This document shows positions 34,649 to 45,516 of a stretch of DNA of 64,000 nucleotides, one piece after another. The stretch's first letter is position 1; each line of letters begins with the position of its first letter. A program made the position numbers and the translations under genes. A model generated the notes under the pieces. It saw only the letters and a list, made by a program, of their open reading frames with translations, searched no databases and had not been told where the DNA came from. Origin of the DNA: Acholoe squamosa (taxonomy: Eukaryota; Annelida; Polychaeta; Phyllodocida; Polynoidae); the NCBI GenBank assembly GCA_949317995.1, contig OX439050.1:54871777-54935776 (forward strand), in the 5' to 3' direction.

Positions 34649-35701
34649 AGGCTTTGAGAGAACCTTTTAAGAATGCGGGTGTCGCCTAGTGGAGCTCTGG
34701 CTTATGATTCCTACATCTAGAGAAAGTATCTCTCTGCCTATCATGTCAGCCTACATGAAGTCCTTCTGCCTTCCTGCCTGTCTACCTACCTACATATCTA
34801 CCTACTTCCATATCTTCCCCACTCATGACATTGTCATTTGAATTCAGGCATTTTTCATACTTCATACAGGCACCTTGTATTTCTGGGTGATCGATGATAT
34901 ATCCTTGCAACTCAATACTTGCAAAGATTGGTGAAGAAGTTTTGTTTGAACAAAATGAAAATCATGTGAATTCAGCAACTAAATTGTTCACTAGAGCTCA
35001 TTCCTCCTATTGCGATATTGGGATGATAATATTTGGTTTGTTGGCACTTTTTGCACTGGTAACATTGGTGAGTAGTGGACCTTATTTTATGAGACGCCTT
35101 AAGAAAGTGCTGTGATTTTAACCGCCATAGGCATCAAATTGGTCCTATTACATTTGATAACATATGTAAGAAGCCGTGACAGGCTCTTAAAGGGTGCATT
35201 GGAATTTCTTGAAATCAAGCCAATGGTGACTTTGAGATTTTTTTCTAAATTTACATGGGGAAGGAACACAGCTAGATTTCGACAGGTGGCATGGGGTCCC
35301 TCCCAAATCTAGGGTCTATAGCATATATATGTTAATAATCATTTAAATCAATTGAAAACACCCTTACTTTCTACTTGTTGTAGACTGTGGTGAACAAGTG
35401 CTAGACACGTCTCGTTAAACCATTAGTTTATGTCATATTAAGTAAAGTGCATTAATTTCGCATTTTGCCACTTTAGGGAGGTTTACCTCAGTAACTTCCA
35501 TAGCAATTAATATTTCAGAAACGTTAAACATTTCACCAGATGCACATTAATGCCTTATGCTTATAAATGACTACCACCTATCAATATGCATTTGATGATA
35601 TTAGTGAGTGGGGATCATGTAGGAACGGAGGACAGGGGATTCTGAAGGACATGATTTATTCTGTTGCAGTTTGACTGTCCTGAAAGCTGATAGTTATTAG
35701 T

Positions 35702-35838
35702 CTTAAGCAGGTATTCCACCGCTGGTGGTCGGCCGTATTTTTACTAATCCAACCGATTTTTTCTATACTTTTGTATAATCAAAAATGATTGGATTAGCAA
35801 AATCTCGGCCGACCGACGGCAATGGAATACCCGCTTAA
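35702..35838. mobile_element. Palindromic MITE, 136 bp
   Basis: Ends CTTAAGCAGGTATTCCACCG and CGGCAATGGAATACCCGCTTAA fold back over about 60 bp, including GTCGGCCG and ACTAATCCAACCGATTTT. It abuts the next element with no spacer. Confidence 0.8.
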
Positions 35839-36399
35839 AGGTGAGGCTCCACTATGCGACTTTTTGCAGAGAATCAGAGCTATTGCAAAATGGGACACAA
35901 ACACAGACTAAAGAATGGTTTTTATTATCATTGCCAGGTAGAAATTGTGTGTTGGGGAGGCTATTTGTTTATGTGGGAATGTGAATGTGTGCATTCTCAG
36001 GCATACTTGTGTTGTCAAAAAGATGTTTTGATTTCTAAATCAAGCTGATGATATCTAAATATTGGGGAGTCTCCACAATTTGATATCAGACAGGTTTGAT
36101 TTTTACAGAACTAGCTGTTGTTGGACTGTTGCATTGTTATTTATTATGGTACAGTGTTATTGTTTATACAGCAGAAGGGCACCTAGCCCTACCTGATCAG
36201 TGTGACATCTCAGTCACAGGTTCTCAGTAAATATTAACAGACCTATAGGTACACACTCCCTGTGATTACAAGTGACCCCTCAAATCTCATATTTACAACT
36301 TTAGATCTCATGTTTACAGTTTAGAACTGTCAACAGCTTATACCTTAGACACTGACACATGAGAATGTTCCAAATAATTGCGTAGTGGAGCCTCCACCT
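35839..36399. mobile_element. 560-bp inverted-repeat element (GAGGCTCCA family)
   Basis: Ends AGGTGAGGCTCCACTATGCG and CGTAGTGGAGCCTCCACCT. It shares its left 320 bp with 27670-28012. Non-coding: the frame 35854-36048 starts at the terminal repeat and has no splice context. Confidence 0.75.
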
Positions 36400-36884
36400 A
36401 AGGAATTCACATTAGGGGATATGACTGCATTACAAGGCTTTCTCTGACACAATCTATGTTACAAAAGGAAGTCTTTCTCTGACCTGACATGTCCATGGAA
36501 ACCTGAAAACAGGCCCGGGTTCTGCAAGTAAACCGCTTGTCTCAGCAGAATGAGGATCCCATGTTTTTTATAATATTGTACTCATCTGTTCTTATCAATT
36601 GACATCTGTATTAATATCTGAAATAAATCTACTTTTCCCACCATGAATAAATGACCTTTATTGTTGAAAGGTTGTTAAGCAACCATTGTTCACCAACCTC
36701 TACGCAAACAGTACATCCAAATGTATGCAAATATAATAGCATTTTATCATCAAAGTGATCACGTTTTTGGCTACATTGATCTGAATTTCTCCACAGCAAT
36801 ATATGAGAGCTCATAACGCGAATGGTGTTGGTTTGGATAATTGAATCTGGGAACTATTTTGACCCTTTCGACCTGATTTGACCA

Positions 36885-37037
36885 ATTTGCCCAGACACCA
36901 GCAGCTACTGGCTGTGGGAACCAGAACCAGCAGTAACCAACATACAGTGTGTAAGGGAACCAGCAGTGACTGCTTGAGGGAACCAGCAGCTATTAATGGG
37001 GAAAATCGCAGTTATCTAGTGGAACCAGCGGTTACTG
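36885..37037 (+). repeat. GGAACCAGCAGTTACTG minisatellite, left part
   Basis: Degenerate units of about 30 bp around the word GGAACCAGCAG[CT][TA]AC. The same words resume at 40510-40590 after the insertion of 37038-40474. Confidence 0.65.
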
Positions 37038-37081
37038 CACTGATAAAAATAGAGTCTAATATCTTAGTCAGTAGTGACTAA

Positions 37082-37360
37082 GGGAGTGGTCATTATTAAT
37101 CAACAGGGGGGGTGGTGGGTTTTCGCACGGACGCACGAAAATTTTTTACGCCGCTCCCTCGACGGCAGTCAAAATTTTTTGCGCCCCCCGTGCCGGAGGT
37201 GCGGAGAGTTTTCGCGCCCCTCTTTGATCTATTGTAGCGCGCTGGCTTTTTTTGCTAAAAAGAGGCTGAATTTTTTTAGCCCCCCCTCAAGAGGGGTATG
37301 AAAATTTTACGCCCCCCTCAAACCCATCACCCCCCCTGTTGATAAATAATGACCACTCCC
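37082..37360. mobile_element. PIF/Harbinger-like MITE, copy 2
   Basis: Ends GGGAGTGGTCATTATTAATC and its complement, flanked by TAA on both sides (37079-37081, 37361-37363). Homologous ends to 6821-7130. The interior has G- and C-runs around AAAATTTT words and is non-coding. Confidence 0.75.
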
Positions 37361-37509
37361 TAACTTAAGATAGTCAAATGATAGTGTGAGTTTTGGCTAT
37401 CCCTCTATAGTAACCTGTGACTAACTTAAGTTAGTCATATAGTCAACAGATAGTCATGCCTTAAATCTATTGAAATAGTCCTTAGTCAGATGACTATCAT
37501 TTTGTTGCT

Positions 37510-40010
37510 GAAATTGAAATTGAAATCTTTTATTTATCCTGCATGAAACAACGGATCTCTCCTATCTTAGGTTACATACAGCTGGTAAGATGGCGAAGTA
37601 TATATTTTTTTAACACATGTAGCACAGGATGAATGATAATGAAGGATGAGAAAAACTTACCACTAACTACTTAGTTGTTGACTTACATTTAAAGAATATT
37701 TTGAAGTGCTGAGCTATAATTGTCCAAGCTCCTAATATCTGTGTGAAGCCCATTCCAAGCTGTGGGTCCTCTATATAAAAAGGTTCTTTGTGTTGTTTCT
37801 AGTTTCTAGTTTGGTACCTTAAGCCTAGGACCCTGATGTGATCTTGTTTGCAGGTTCCTCTCATCAAGGTATTTATCAACTTTAGACCTCTTAAACATAA
37901 GTTTTTGTATATAATTATTTCTCCTATCTTCTAAGTTATTTATTTTTGCTCGTTTGTTAACTTGGTTAGTATGTGTAAAGTGGGAAAGACCTAGTATTTT
38001 TTTAGTACATAGTTTTGAAGAGTCTGGAGTTGCTTTAGCCTTTCTTTAGAAGCAGAAGCATACGAGACATTTCCATACTCCATGGCAGGTAATATTTTTG
38101 TTCTATACACTTGGATGGAGGTTTCAGTGTCCATATGTCGTCGAACTTTATTCAACAATCGTATTTTGTATTTAGCACATTTATCCAATTTGTCAATGTG
38201 TTGGGCAAAAGTTAACTTTTCATCCAGAGTAACTTATAGGTATTAACTTGATCTAGGGCTTTGTCATTCATTTTTATTTTACAGTTACCAATCCGCTTGA
38301 GTTGATGTGTAGTCCCAATGGACACTATTTTAGTCTTGTCTATATTCATGGCCATTTTATTTTCTTTGCACCATTGGTTTAGTGTTTTTAAGTCTTGCTT
38401 CAAGTCATTGACCATTTGGGTTTTATTCCTATTAGAGGTATAGAGGATGGAGTCATCAGCATATAACAGGACTTCGGTCTTTTGCATACAGTTGGGAATG
38501 TCATTTACAAAAATGGAGAATAACATAGGGCCTAGGATACTCCCTTGGGGGACACCTTGTTTAATTGGTTGGGAGGTGGATAGGCTATTATTTACTCTGA
38601 CTTTTTAACTTCTATTGTCTAAATAGCTTGCTAACCAGGAAGTAGTTTTGCCTGGAATCCAATTTTTTGTAGCTTTTTTATCAGTATTGAGTGATTTATA
38701 CAATCAAATGCTTTTGAGAAATCGACATATGTAATTAAGGTGGTTTGCTTGTTTTCCATGTTAGTATGAATATCATCTAGTAGTTTTGATACTGTTATTA
38801 TAGTAGAAGCTCCTTTTTTGAATCCATTTTGGGCATCTGTAGCTATACCATTATTTTCAATGTATTTAGTACATTGTTCATGTATCATAATTTCATAAAG
38901 CTTTCCTGTAAGAGGTGTGAGTGATATAGGTCTGAGTTGGGCAGGTTGGTTAGCATTTGGCACCTTTTTTAATGGTGTAACAACAGATTCCTTCCATTTT
39001 ACAGGGAACCCACCAGTTTCTATTCCTGTATTATAAATGTGTAGGATTTTTTCTGGTAATTCAGTGCAAATGTCTGCAATGACTTTGGCGGAAATATTTT
39101 CCATTGCTGATGATTTATTAATATTGATTCTCTTGAGGCCTGTCAACAATTGATCTTTAGTAATTAGCTCCAATTCAAAGGTAGTATCAATAGGCCGGCC
39201 TCGATAAACCCATGGAATGTTGGCATTTGTTTGAATATTGCCAACATTGGCAAAGAAGGAGTTTATACAATCAGGAACTTGATCTTCAGGGATGGGAGTG
39301 TTTGTAGTTTTATCAAACAGGTTAATTTTTTGATTCATGCTTTTTTCATCAGTAGTAATGTTTTTTATTATTTGCCAAAATTTTCTAGGATTTGACTTGT
39401 TTTCTTTGAGCTGCCTTTTAATAAAAAATGTTTTTGCATCTCTGCAGGCCCTTTTTGCTAGGTTTTTGGCAGTGCGCACCTTGGCCCCATCTTCAGCAGT
39501 GTTGCCTCCACATGCTATCTTATAGAGTATTGTCTTATGTCTGACTTTATCCAGAACATCATGTGTCATCCATTTATGGCCCCGGTCCGTCCTGGTTCTA
39601 CTTTTTATAGGGCAGCTTCTGTCTAATGACTTGTGTATTGCCTTTTCCAAAATGGCCCATTGTACGTCTACATCTTGAGAATTATTAAATTCATCCCAAT
39701 TTTCCGCTTTTAGATCATTTATAAACTGCTCAGTGCTGTATTTTCTGTAGCTTCTGCCTGTGAAATCAGAGCTAGTCTTTTTTAAAAACCCCTATCTTTT
39801 TGGCAACATAGACGTGGTCACTAATAGCAATAACCTCAGTGCCAGCTGCCTTAATGTGGACCGAGTTTGTAAATATAAGGTCGAGGGATGTACTGCTTGT
39901 AGGAGTTACTCTAGCAGGACCTTTTATGAACTGTTCTAGTCCAAGACCTGTCATTTGGGTTAGTAGGAATTGAGCTTGGGTGTTTTTCTTGTCCATTATT
40001 TAGCATCATT
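37510..40010 (-). pseudogene. 5'-truncated CR1/Jockey-type LINE, inactivated
   Basis: The minus strand encodes the end of an APE-type endonuclease (GLEQFIKGPARVTPTS, SLDLIF, ISDH, 39996-39772) and a reverse transcriptase: LRPISLTPLTGKLYE, YVDFSKAFDCINHS, GVPQGSILGP, and the catalytic YADD at about 38450-38461. It is broken by a frameshift near 38635, an in-frame TAA near 38609 and another frameshift near 38225. The 3' end finishes in a short (TTTCAA)n tail at 37510-37527, in the manner of CR1-like elements. There is no 5' UTR or first ORF, as is usual for incomplete reverse transcription. Confidence 0.85.
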
Positions 40011-40589
40011 TAGTTAGTAAATATGACTAATATGTACAGTCAGTACTGACTATACCTGCAAGCAGACATTCATCCAATCAAAGATGACTGCCATATGCCT
40101 TCCTATTGATGAACAGTTTGAACTCAAAATAACTATTGTTTTACTGCAATGGCCACAAATATCACAACAAATAGAATACTTACCTATCCATTGATGGCCG
40201 GACATATTGAGTTTCCATGGATGGACAGGTTAAGATGATGATTTGGCCTGATTATAATTGTCTCCTCTTAGGCCAGGCAACCATACAGATGTGCTCTTTC
40301 TGGATGACGTTTTTTGTGCACAGAAACCTGTGACATCATCAATCTGTGAGCTCTACATATAGTCAGAATGACTATCTTTCTGACTTATATGTGACTAAGG
40401 TATATAGTCATCTGACTATGGGGCTCAGAATACGTGGGTATAGTCACTACTGACTATAGGTTTTATTATCAGTGTGGGTGTGTGGACGAGCAGATACTTG
40501 GTATAGGATGCAGCAGCTAATTGTTGTGGAACCACCAGTTACAGTGAGTGGGAACTGCCAGTTACAGTGAGTGGGAACCAGTGCAAATT

Positions 40590-41630
40590 ATGGCATTGCT
40601 CATAGAACAAGACATATATAGTGCACCATGCAATACTAAAAGATACCCGTCACAAGTTGGTTTGCCTAGGTCAGCAGCAATGAGATGAAATTGACTTCGA
40701 ACATTGCATTTTGGCTTTTTCTTTTTTTCCAGTAAACTCTTTGTTAAAACTGCATCCTGACCCACTAAACATATGGCGCCACACAAACTGTGCGAAGGAC
40801 AAGGTGTACTTGAAACTTGCCGATCACAGTACCTGGGAAATGCTTGCTAATCGTCATTAATTATAACCTACCAGCATAGACCTCCTTTCATACTCTTAAT
40901 CTGTGTACCATTATAGGAATCCTAGTATGGAACTATCATGAATTACCTTTGTGTTCGATTACAACATGGAATCCTAGTCTGGAACTATCATGAATTACCT
41001 TTGTGTTTGATTAAAACATGGAATCCTAGTCTGGGACTATCATGAATAACCTTTGTGTTTGATTACAACATTGATTGATGTCTATGAAGTTATACAAGAA
41101 AAGTATATTCATAGAATTACAAGTAATGATGATAGACAATAAGGAGACTTTGTGCTGTAACCAACTTAATGTAGTCTACCCCTCCCACTTTACATAAAGG
41201 TAAATCCCAATGACCATGCCCTGAAATGTATTGATGAATTTTGATTGTCCTCCTACCTACATGACTGTGACACATAATGCTAAATGAGCTGTTACTCAAT
41301 CATGTCTACATGGAAAGTTGCATTGTGAGGATTTGTGAGTTGAAACAAGGTTCAACCATGTTCAGCTGCATGGTTTATACATTTATGTAATTCTTCTTAT
41401 CTTTAATCATGAACCTTAGTATTTTCTGCAAAAGATTTTATATGAGGCGCACAAAACATTTGTGATTTTGTACTTTGATAAATCCCCACACCACAGCATA
41501 TGCACAGGTGGATCAATACGGTGTCTCAGTGCAACAAGGTTGTATCTGCATTTTTGCAGGATAGGCATTATATATAGGGATTATACAGCAGTGGCCAGTG
41601 TAGTTTTTACAAGAAGCCCAAAGTGGCAGC
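40590..41630. other. Non-coding with a short tandem repeat
   Basis: The words GGAATCCTAGTCTGGAACTA and CATGAATTACCTTTGTGTTT occur three times in tandem at 40915-41065 (unit about 54 bp). No gene seen. Confidence 0.6.
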
Positions 41631-43592
41631 ACGCTGGCAAGGATGGTACAGTATAGGATAGGTTACTCCATACAGTCCTATAGTGAAGGCCAACCCCATC
41701 TACCCCCCCCCCCCCATGAAACTAGGCTACTTTATGTCTTAACTATTGGGCCCTATGTAGGATAAGGGGGTTTATGGAGCTATCATGTATCTTTATGGAA
41801 GGGATATCAAATGAAGCGTAGGGACCACCTAATCCAAAAGATCCTGCTAAATCCAAAAATGATAGTCTTTATTCTCAGACTTTGACTAAAAGTACCTAAA
41901 ATTGAGGTTTGATGGGGGAAATATTTTAGAAATGTACTAAAGTGATATTGAAAAAAATTGGAAATCTTTAGAGATACATCTCAATCAATGTTAGTACCTC
42001 AACCCACATACACAAATGATGCCCATCTCTCAATCTGACAAATACTGTGTCTGTGCATTGCTCTGCCTATCCCACATACACCATATCAATTAGTGTACCT
42101 ATCACTCATCCTGCCTATCTCTTCAATCTAAAACATCAAGAGTTAAATCTAATTATCTCTTAAAATGCTTGGATTCTCATGCTTACCTCTAGCCTTACCT
42201 TAGCTTATCTATTACTTCTTACCATTAGTCTACCTATCCTCAATCTGCCTATCATTCATTTTACCTATCCCTCATGGTGACTATCCCTCAGACCCTATGT
42301 TAAAAATGCATTGTTCATCTAAGCCTCAATGGTTAACAGTACATTGCTTATAATGTCTACCATTTTGATCTTACCTATCCTTCATAATTCCTATCATAAA
42401 ATCTACCTATCCCTCATTGAGCCTATCCCCTAACTGTGCACATCCCTCATATTTGACTTGCATATTGGTCCATAGCACCATGCTTTCTTTCTTTTATGTT
42501 TGTTCATTTTACAAGGTACTGTCTGTGCCTATCCCTCAAACTGCTTATTGCACATACTACATATCCCCCTTGCCACCCATCCTTTTGAATACCTATCCCT
42601 CATGTTCTCTATATAGCTGTCATACATCTACCTATCATTCATGCTGCATATCATAAATTGGGGGATAGGCTCAATGAGGGATAGGTAGACTTTATAATAG
42701 GAATTATGAAGGATAGGTAAGATCTAAATAGTAGACATTAAAACAATGTACTGTTAACCATTGAGGCTTAAGTCGACAGATGAACAATGCAGTTTAAACA
42801 TGAGGGTCTGAGGGTTAGTCACAATGAGGGATAGGTAAAATGAATGATAGGCAGATTGAGGATAGGTACACTATGGGAAAGTGATTACAGAGGAGAATAG
42901 GTAAGGTAAGGAGTAAGCTTTAGTATTTAGGCCTTTTGGGAGATTCTTACATTGCTCAGGATGCTTTGGATTTAAGAGATAGGTAGTATGAGTGATAGGT
43001 AGACTAAGGGATAGGCAGTATGTGGGATAGGCAGAGCAATGCACAGTTAGAGTATTTGTCAGATTGGGAGATAGGTAGACATTTGGACATGTACACCGAG
43101 GTGCAAACTCTGGATTATATTTATCTATCTAAAAAGACTTCTAATCATTTCAATATTACTTTTGTGCATTTTGAAATATTTTCATCATCAAACTTCATTT
43201 TTAGGTACTTTTGGTCAATTTCTAAGAATCATGATCATGCATTCTGGATTCAACAGGATTTTTTGGTCTGGGTAGTTCCTTCTCCCCCTTTGGTATCACC
43301 CTGATAAAGGAATACCACAGCTCCATAAAGCACCAAATCCTCTATAGAAATATACACTGAAGCCACAAGGTAGCTTAGTTTCAAGGGGCGGGGTAGAGGG
43401 GGGTGGCCTGTCACAGTCTACCCATAGACTATACTCTCAGTGATCCCTCCTACTGTGTCTAAGCTCCTTGACGCTGGTACAAAGGAAGCTCTGTGAGAAT
43501 AACGACATCTATGTGAAAATAAAGACCGATCTCTGACAACTTTCGGATGAGGAATCCATCGGTATTTCAACGTCTTTTTTTTTTTACAGTGT
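41560..43592 (+). mobile_element. CACTG-ended MITE copy split by a foldback insertion
   Basis: 41568-41630 (ATTATACAGCAG...GTGTAGTTTTTACAAGAAGCC...GTGGCAGC) matches the middle of 33564-33793. 43471-43592 (GAAAATAAAGACCGATCTCTG...TTTTTTACAGTG) matches its right half. The sequence between them is the 1.83-kb foldback. Confidence 0.6.
41638..43470. mobile_element. 1.8-kb foldback element with CCTATCCCTCAT words
   Basis: Two arms of about 800-900 bp in inverted orientation meet near 42660. Matching pairs include CTGACAAATACT...GTGCATTGCTCTGCCTATCC, AAAAGTACCTAAAATTGAGG, TTTATGGAGCT and CATGAAACTAGGCTAC. Both arms carry many TACCTATCCCTCAT words. The direct repeat ACGCTGG[CT]A flanks it (41631-41639, 43471-43479), which fits a 7-9-bp target duplication. 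No gene inside. Confidence 0.7.
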
Positions 43593-43805
43593 AGCATTGT
43601 CTGATGTATGTGGTAGCCAATACATATCAACATCCTAAGTGAATTATAGATGTGGCAGGAAGGATTTATCATTCATTAGGTCACATTATTTTGTTTGCAT
43701 GTGAAAACTCAGGCCGGCTTCTTAAAGTATTTATTTATTAAGATGGTCAGTAATACATCAAGGCAGTGGCTCCAATGACCGGCATGATGCACAGACAGAG
43801 TGCTG

Positions 43806-45102
43806 GAGGCCATTTCTCAAATCACTACGATCGCTTACAGCAATACGACTGCAAAATGTCAATGCTATTCCTATGGGAATGCTGGTATGACTAGGCGGTG
43901 TTAGACTATAGATTACACTAAATTAATAACCAATTATTAATCACCTATTTAAAACCTACACTCACCATAAGAGTGTACTCTACATTATGGTACCCTAAAT
44001 AATAGGATACTCTCCCCATTATAAGGAGCCCTCTAGCCTGTTATCCTAAAGGATCGGATAGTGATATGAAACAGAAACCTAGGGAATATCCGTTCACCGG
44101 ATAAGAGTAATATAAACAATGAGCACAGGGCCCCAGTGTCAGAGAGTGTGCAGGGCTAGAGTAGGAGGTACAGTTAGTTAGCTTGGAGCCAGTCTACACA
44201 CGACCATCCCATGTAGAACTGAGTGAGCAGCTCATTGGACACTCATGATGGATTCTGTATATCTTGAGAGGTAAGGCCAATATGGAACTCAGTGTATCAA
44301 GCTTGTCAATTGTCATTTAACCTTTAGACCAACATGAACTATCAATATGTATTGTAAAACGATACATCTTTCTATGTCAGTGATGGAGAGTTATCATCTG
44401 CTTAATAATAAAGATATTGTAATTCTACTGGCGAGTTGCTAGTTTATTTTATTGAATTCATCGCTTGACATTTGGTTACCCGGGTTCTCCACCAAATGTC
44501 AAGCGATGAATTCAATAAAATAAACTAGCAACTCGCCAGTAGAATTACAATATCTTTATTATTAAGCAGATGATAACTCTCCATCACTGACATAGAAAGA
44601 TGTATCGTTTTACAATACATATTGATAGTTCATGTTGGTCTAAAGGTTAAATGACAATTGACAAGCTTGATACACTGAGTTCCATATTGGCCTTACCTCT
44701 CAAGATATACAGAATCCATCATGAGTGTCCAATGAGCTGCTCACTCAGTTCTACATGGGATGGTCGTGTGTAGACTGGCTCCAAGCTAACTAACTGTACC
44801 TCCTACTCTAGCCCTGCACACTCTCTGACACTGGGGCCCTGTGCTCATTGTTTATATTACTCTTATCCGGTGAACGGATATTCCCTAGGTTTCTGTTTCA
44901 TATCACTATCCGATCCTTTAGGATAACAGGCTAGAGGGCTCGTTATAATGGGGAGAGTATCCTATTATTTAGGGTACCATAATGTAGAGTACACTCTTAT
45001 GGTGAGTGTAGGTTTTAAATAGGTGATTAATAATTGGTTATTAATTTAGTGTAATCTATAGTCTAACAGCGGGTGCAGTCGTAGCCTGTTGAGAAATAGC
45101 AT
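43806..45102 (+). mobile_element. CTACGATCGC-family MITE, copy c, split by an insertion
   Basis: 43806-43898 equals the left part of copy b (GGCCATTTCTCAAATCACTA...GGTATGACTAG). 45069-45102 equals its right end (GTGCAGTCGTAGCCTGTTGA). The palindrome lies between them. Confidence 0.7.
43899..45068. mobile_element. Head-to-head pair of 572-bp LTRs (palindromic)
   Basis: 43899-44470 and 44497-45068 are inverted copies of equal length (572 bp); I noticed a single mismatch. Each starts TGTTAGACTATAG and ends CTTGACA, that is TG...CA termini, and holds an AATAAAG signal about 70 bp from its inner end. The 26-bp centre, TTTGGTTACCCGGGTTCTCC + ACCAAA, begins like a retroviral primer-binding site (TGG..., complementary to a tRNA 3' CCA end). 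GCGG flanks both sides. Unlike a solo LTR, the second LTR is inverted. No gag or pol sequence is present. Confidence 0.7.
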
Positions 45103-45470
45103 CCAGGTTAGTCTGCTTGGTAGGACTTCATTGGTTCACCAGACTGTGCCTCCATGCTGTGTCACCATATTTATATGGACATCCGTATAAAATTTGCAAT
45201 CTCAGACGACCATATTTCTACTTAATGTCCTTATTTGAACACCACGTGGCCTGTACCTCCTCTGTAGTCAAACTCCCGACCCTAAAACTTGAATATGGAC
45301 ATCCGTATTTGCAACTACCGATTTCCTTGTTGCAAATCTGGATATCTGTTTTTGTTGAATTTATGTCAAGGTGAATATCGATGCTCCATTGACAATGCAC
45401 TAAATCCCTGTAATGCACCCCTGCGTTAAATAACCAGTGCCATATCCGCACGATGATGTCATAGGTCCAT

Positions 45471-45516
45471 TGCGCATGCGCAGCCATTTTGAAACGTAAA
45501 CATCCAAGATGGCGGC
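45471..45516 (+). promoter_or_regulatory. TATA-less promoter with NRF1 and YY1 sites
   Basis: A perfect NRF1-type palindrome TGCGCATGCGC (45471-45481) is followed 23 bp later by CCAAGATGGCGGC (45504-45516), the YY1 site often found at start sites of housekeeping genes. A CRE-like TGATGTCA lies just upstream (about 45455). Confidence 0.65.

Larger units (their letters stand above)
37038..40474. mobile_element. Inverted-repeat element with TAGTCA words, host of two nested insertions
   Basis: Ends CACTGATAAAAATAG and CTATAGG...TTTTATTATCAGTG are inverted, as are TAGTCAGTAGTGACTA and TAGTCACTACTGACTA near the ends. The remaining body (37364-37505 and 40015-40474) is rich in AGTCA and TGACTAT words. 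A Harbinger-like MITE and a LINE fill the middle. Confidence 0.6.

Noticed and set aside
34894-35115. 73-codon frame with a hydrophobic segment (MIIFGLLALFALVTLV)
   Set aside because: No promoter, splice partner or homology visible. A single hydrophobic stretch in AT-rich DNA is expected by chance.
45218-45487. 89-codon minus-strand frame starting at the NRF1 palindrome (MAAHAQWTYD)
   Set aside because: A bidirectional promoter is possible, but the frame contains a repeated ATATGGACATCCGTAT word and has no other support.
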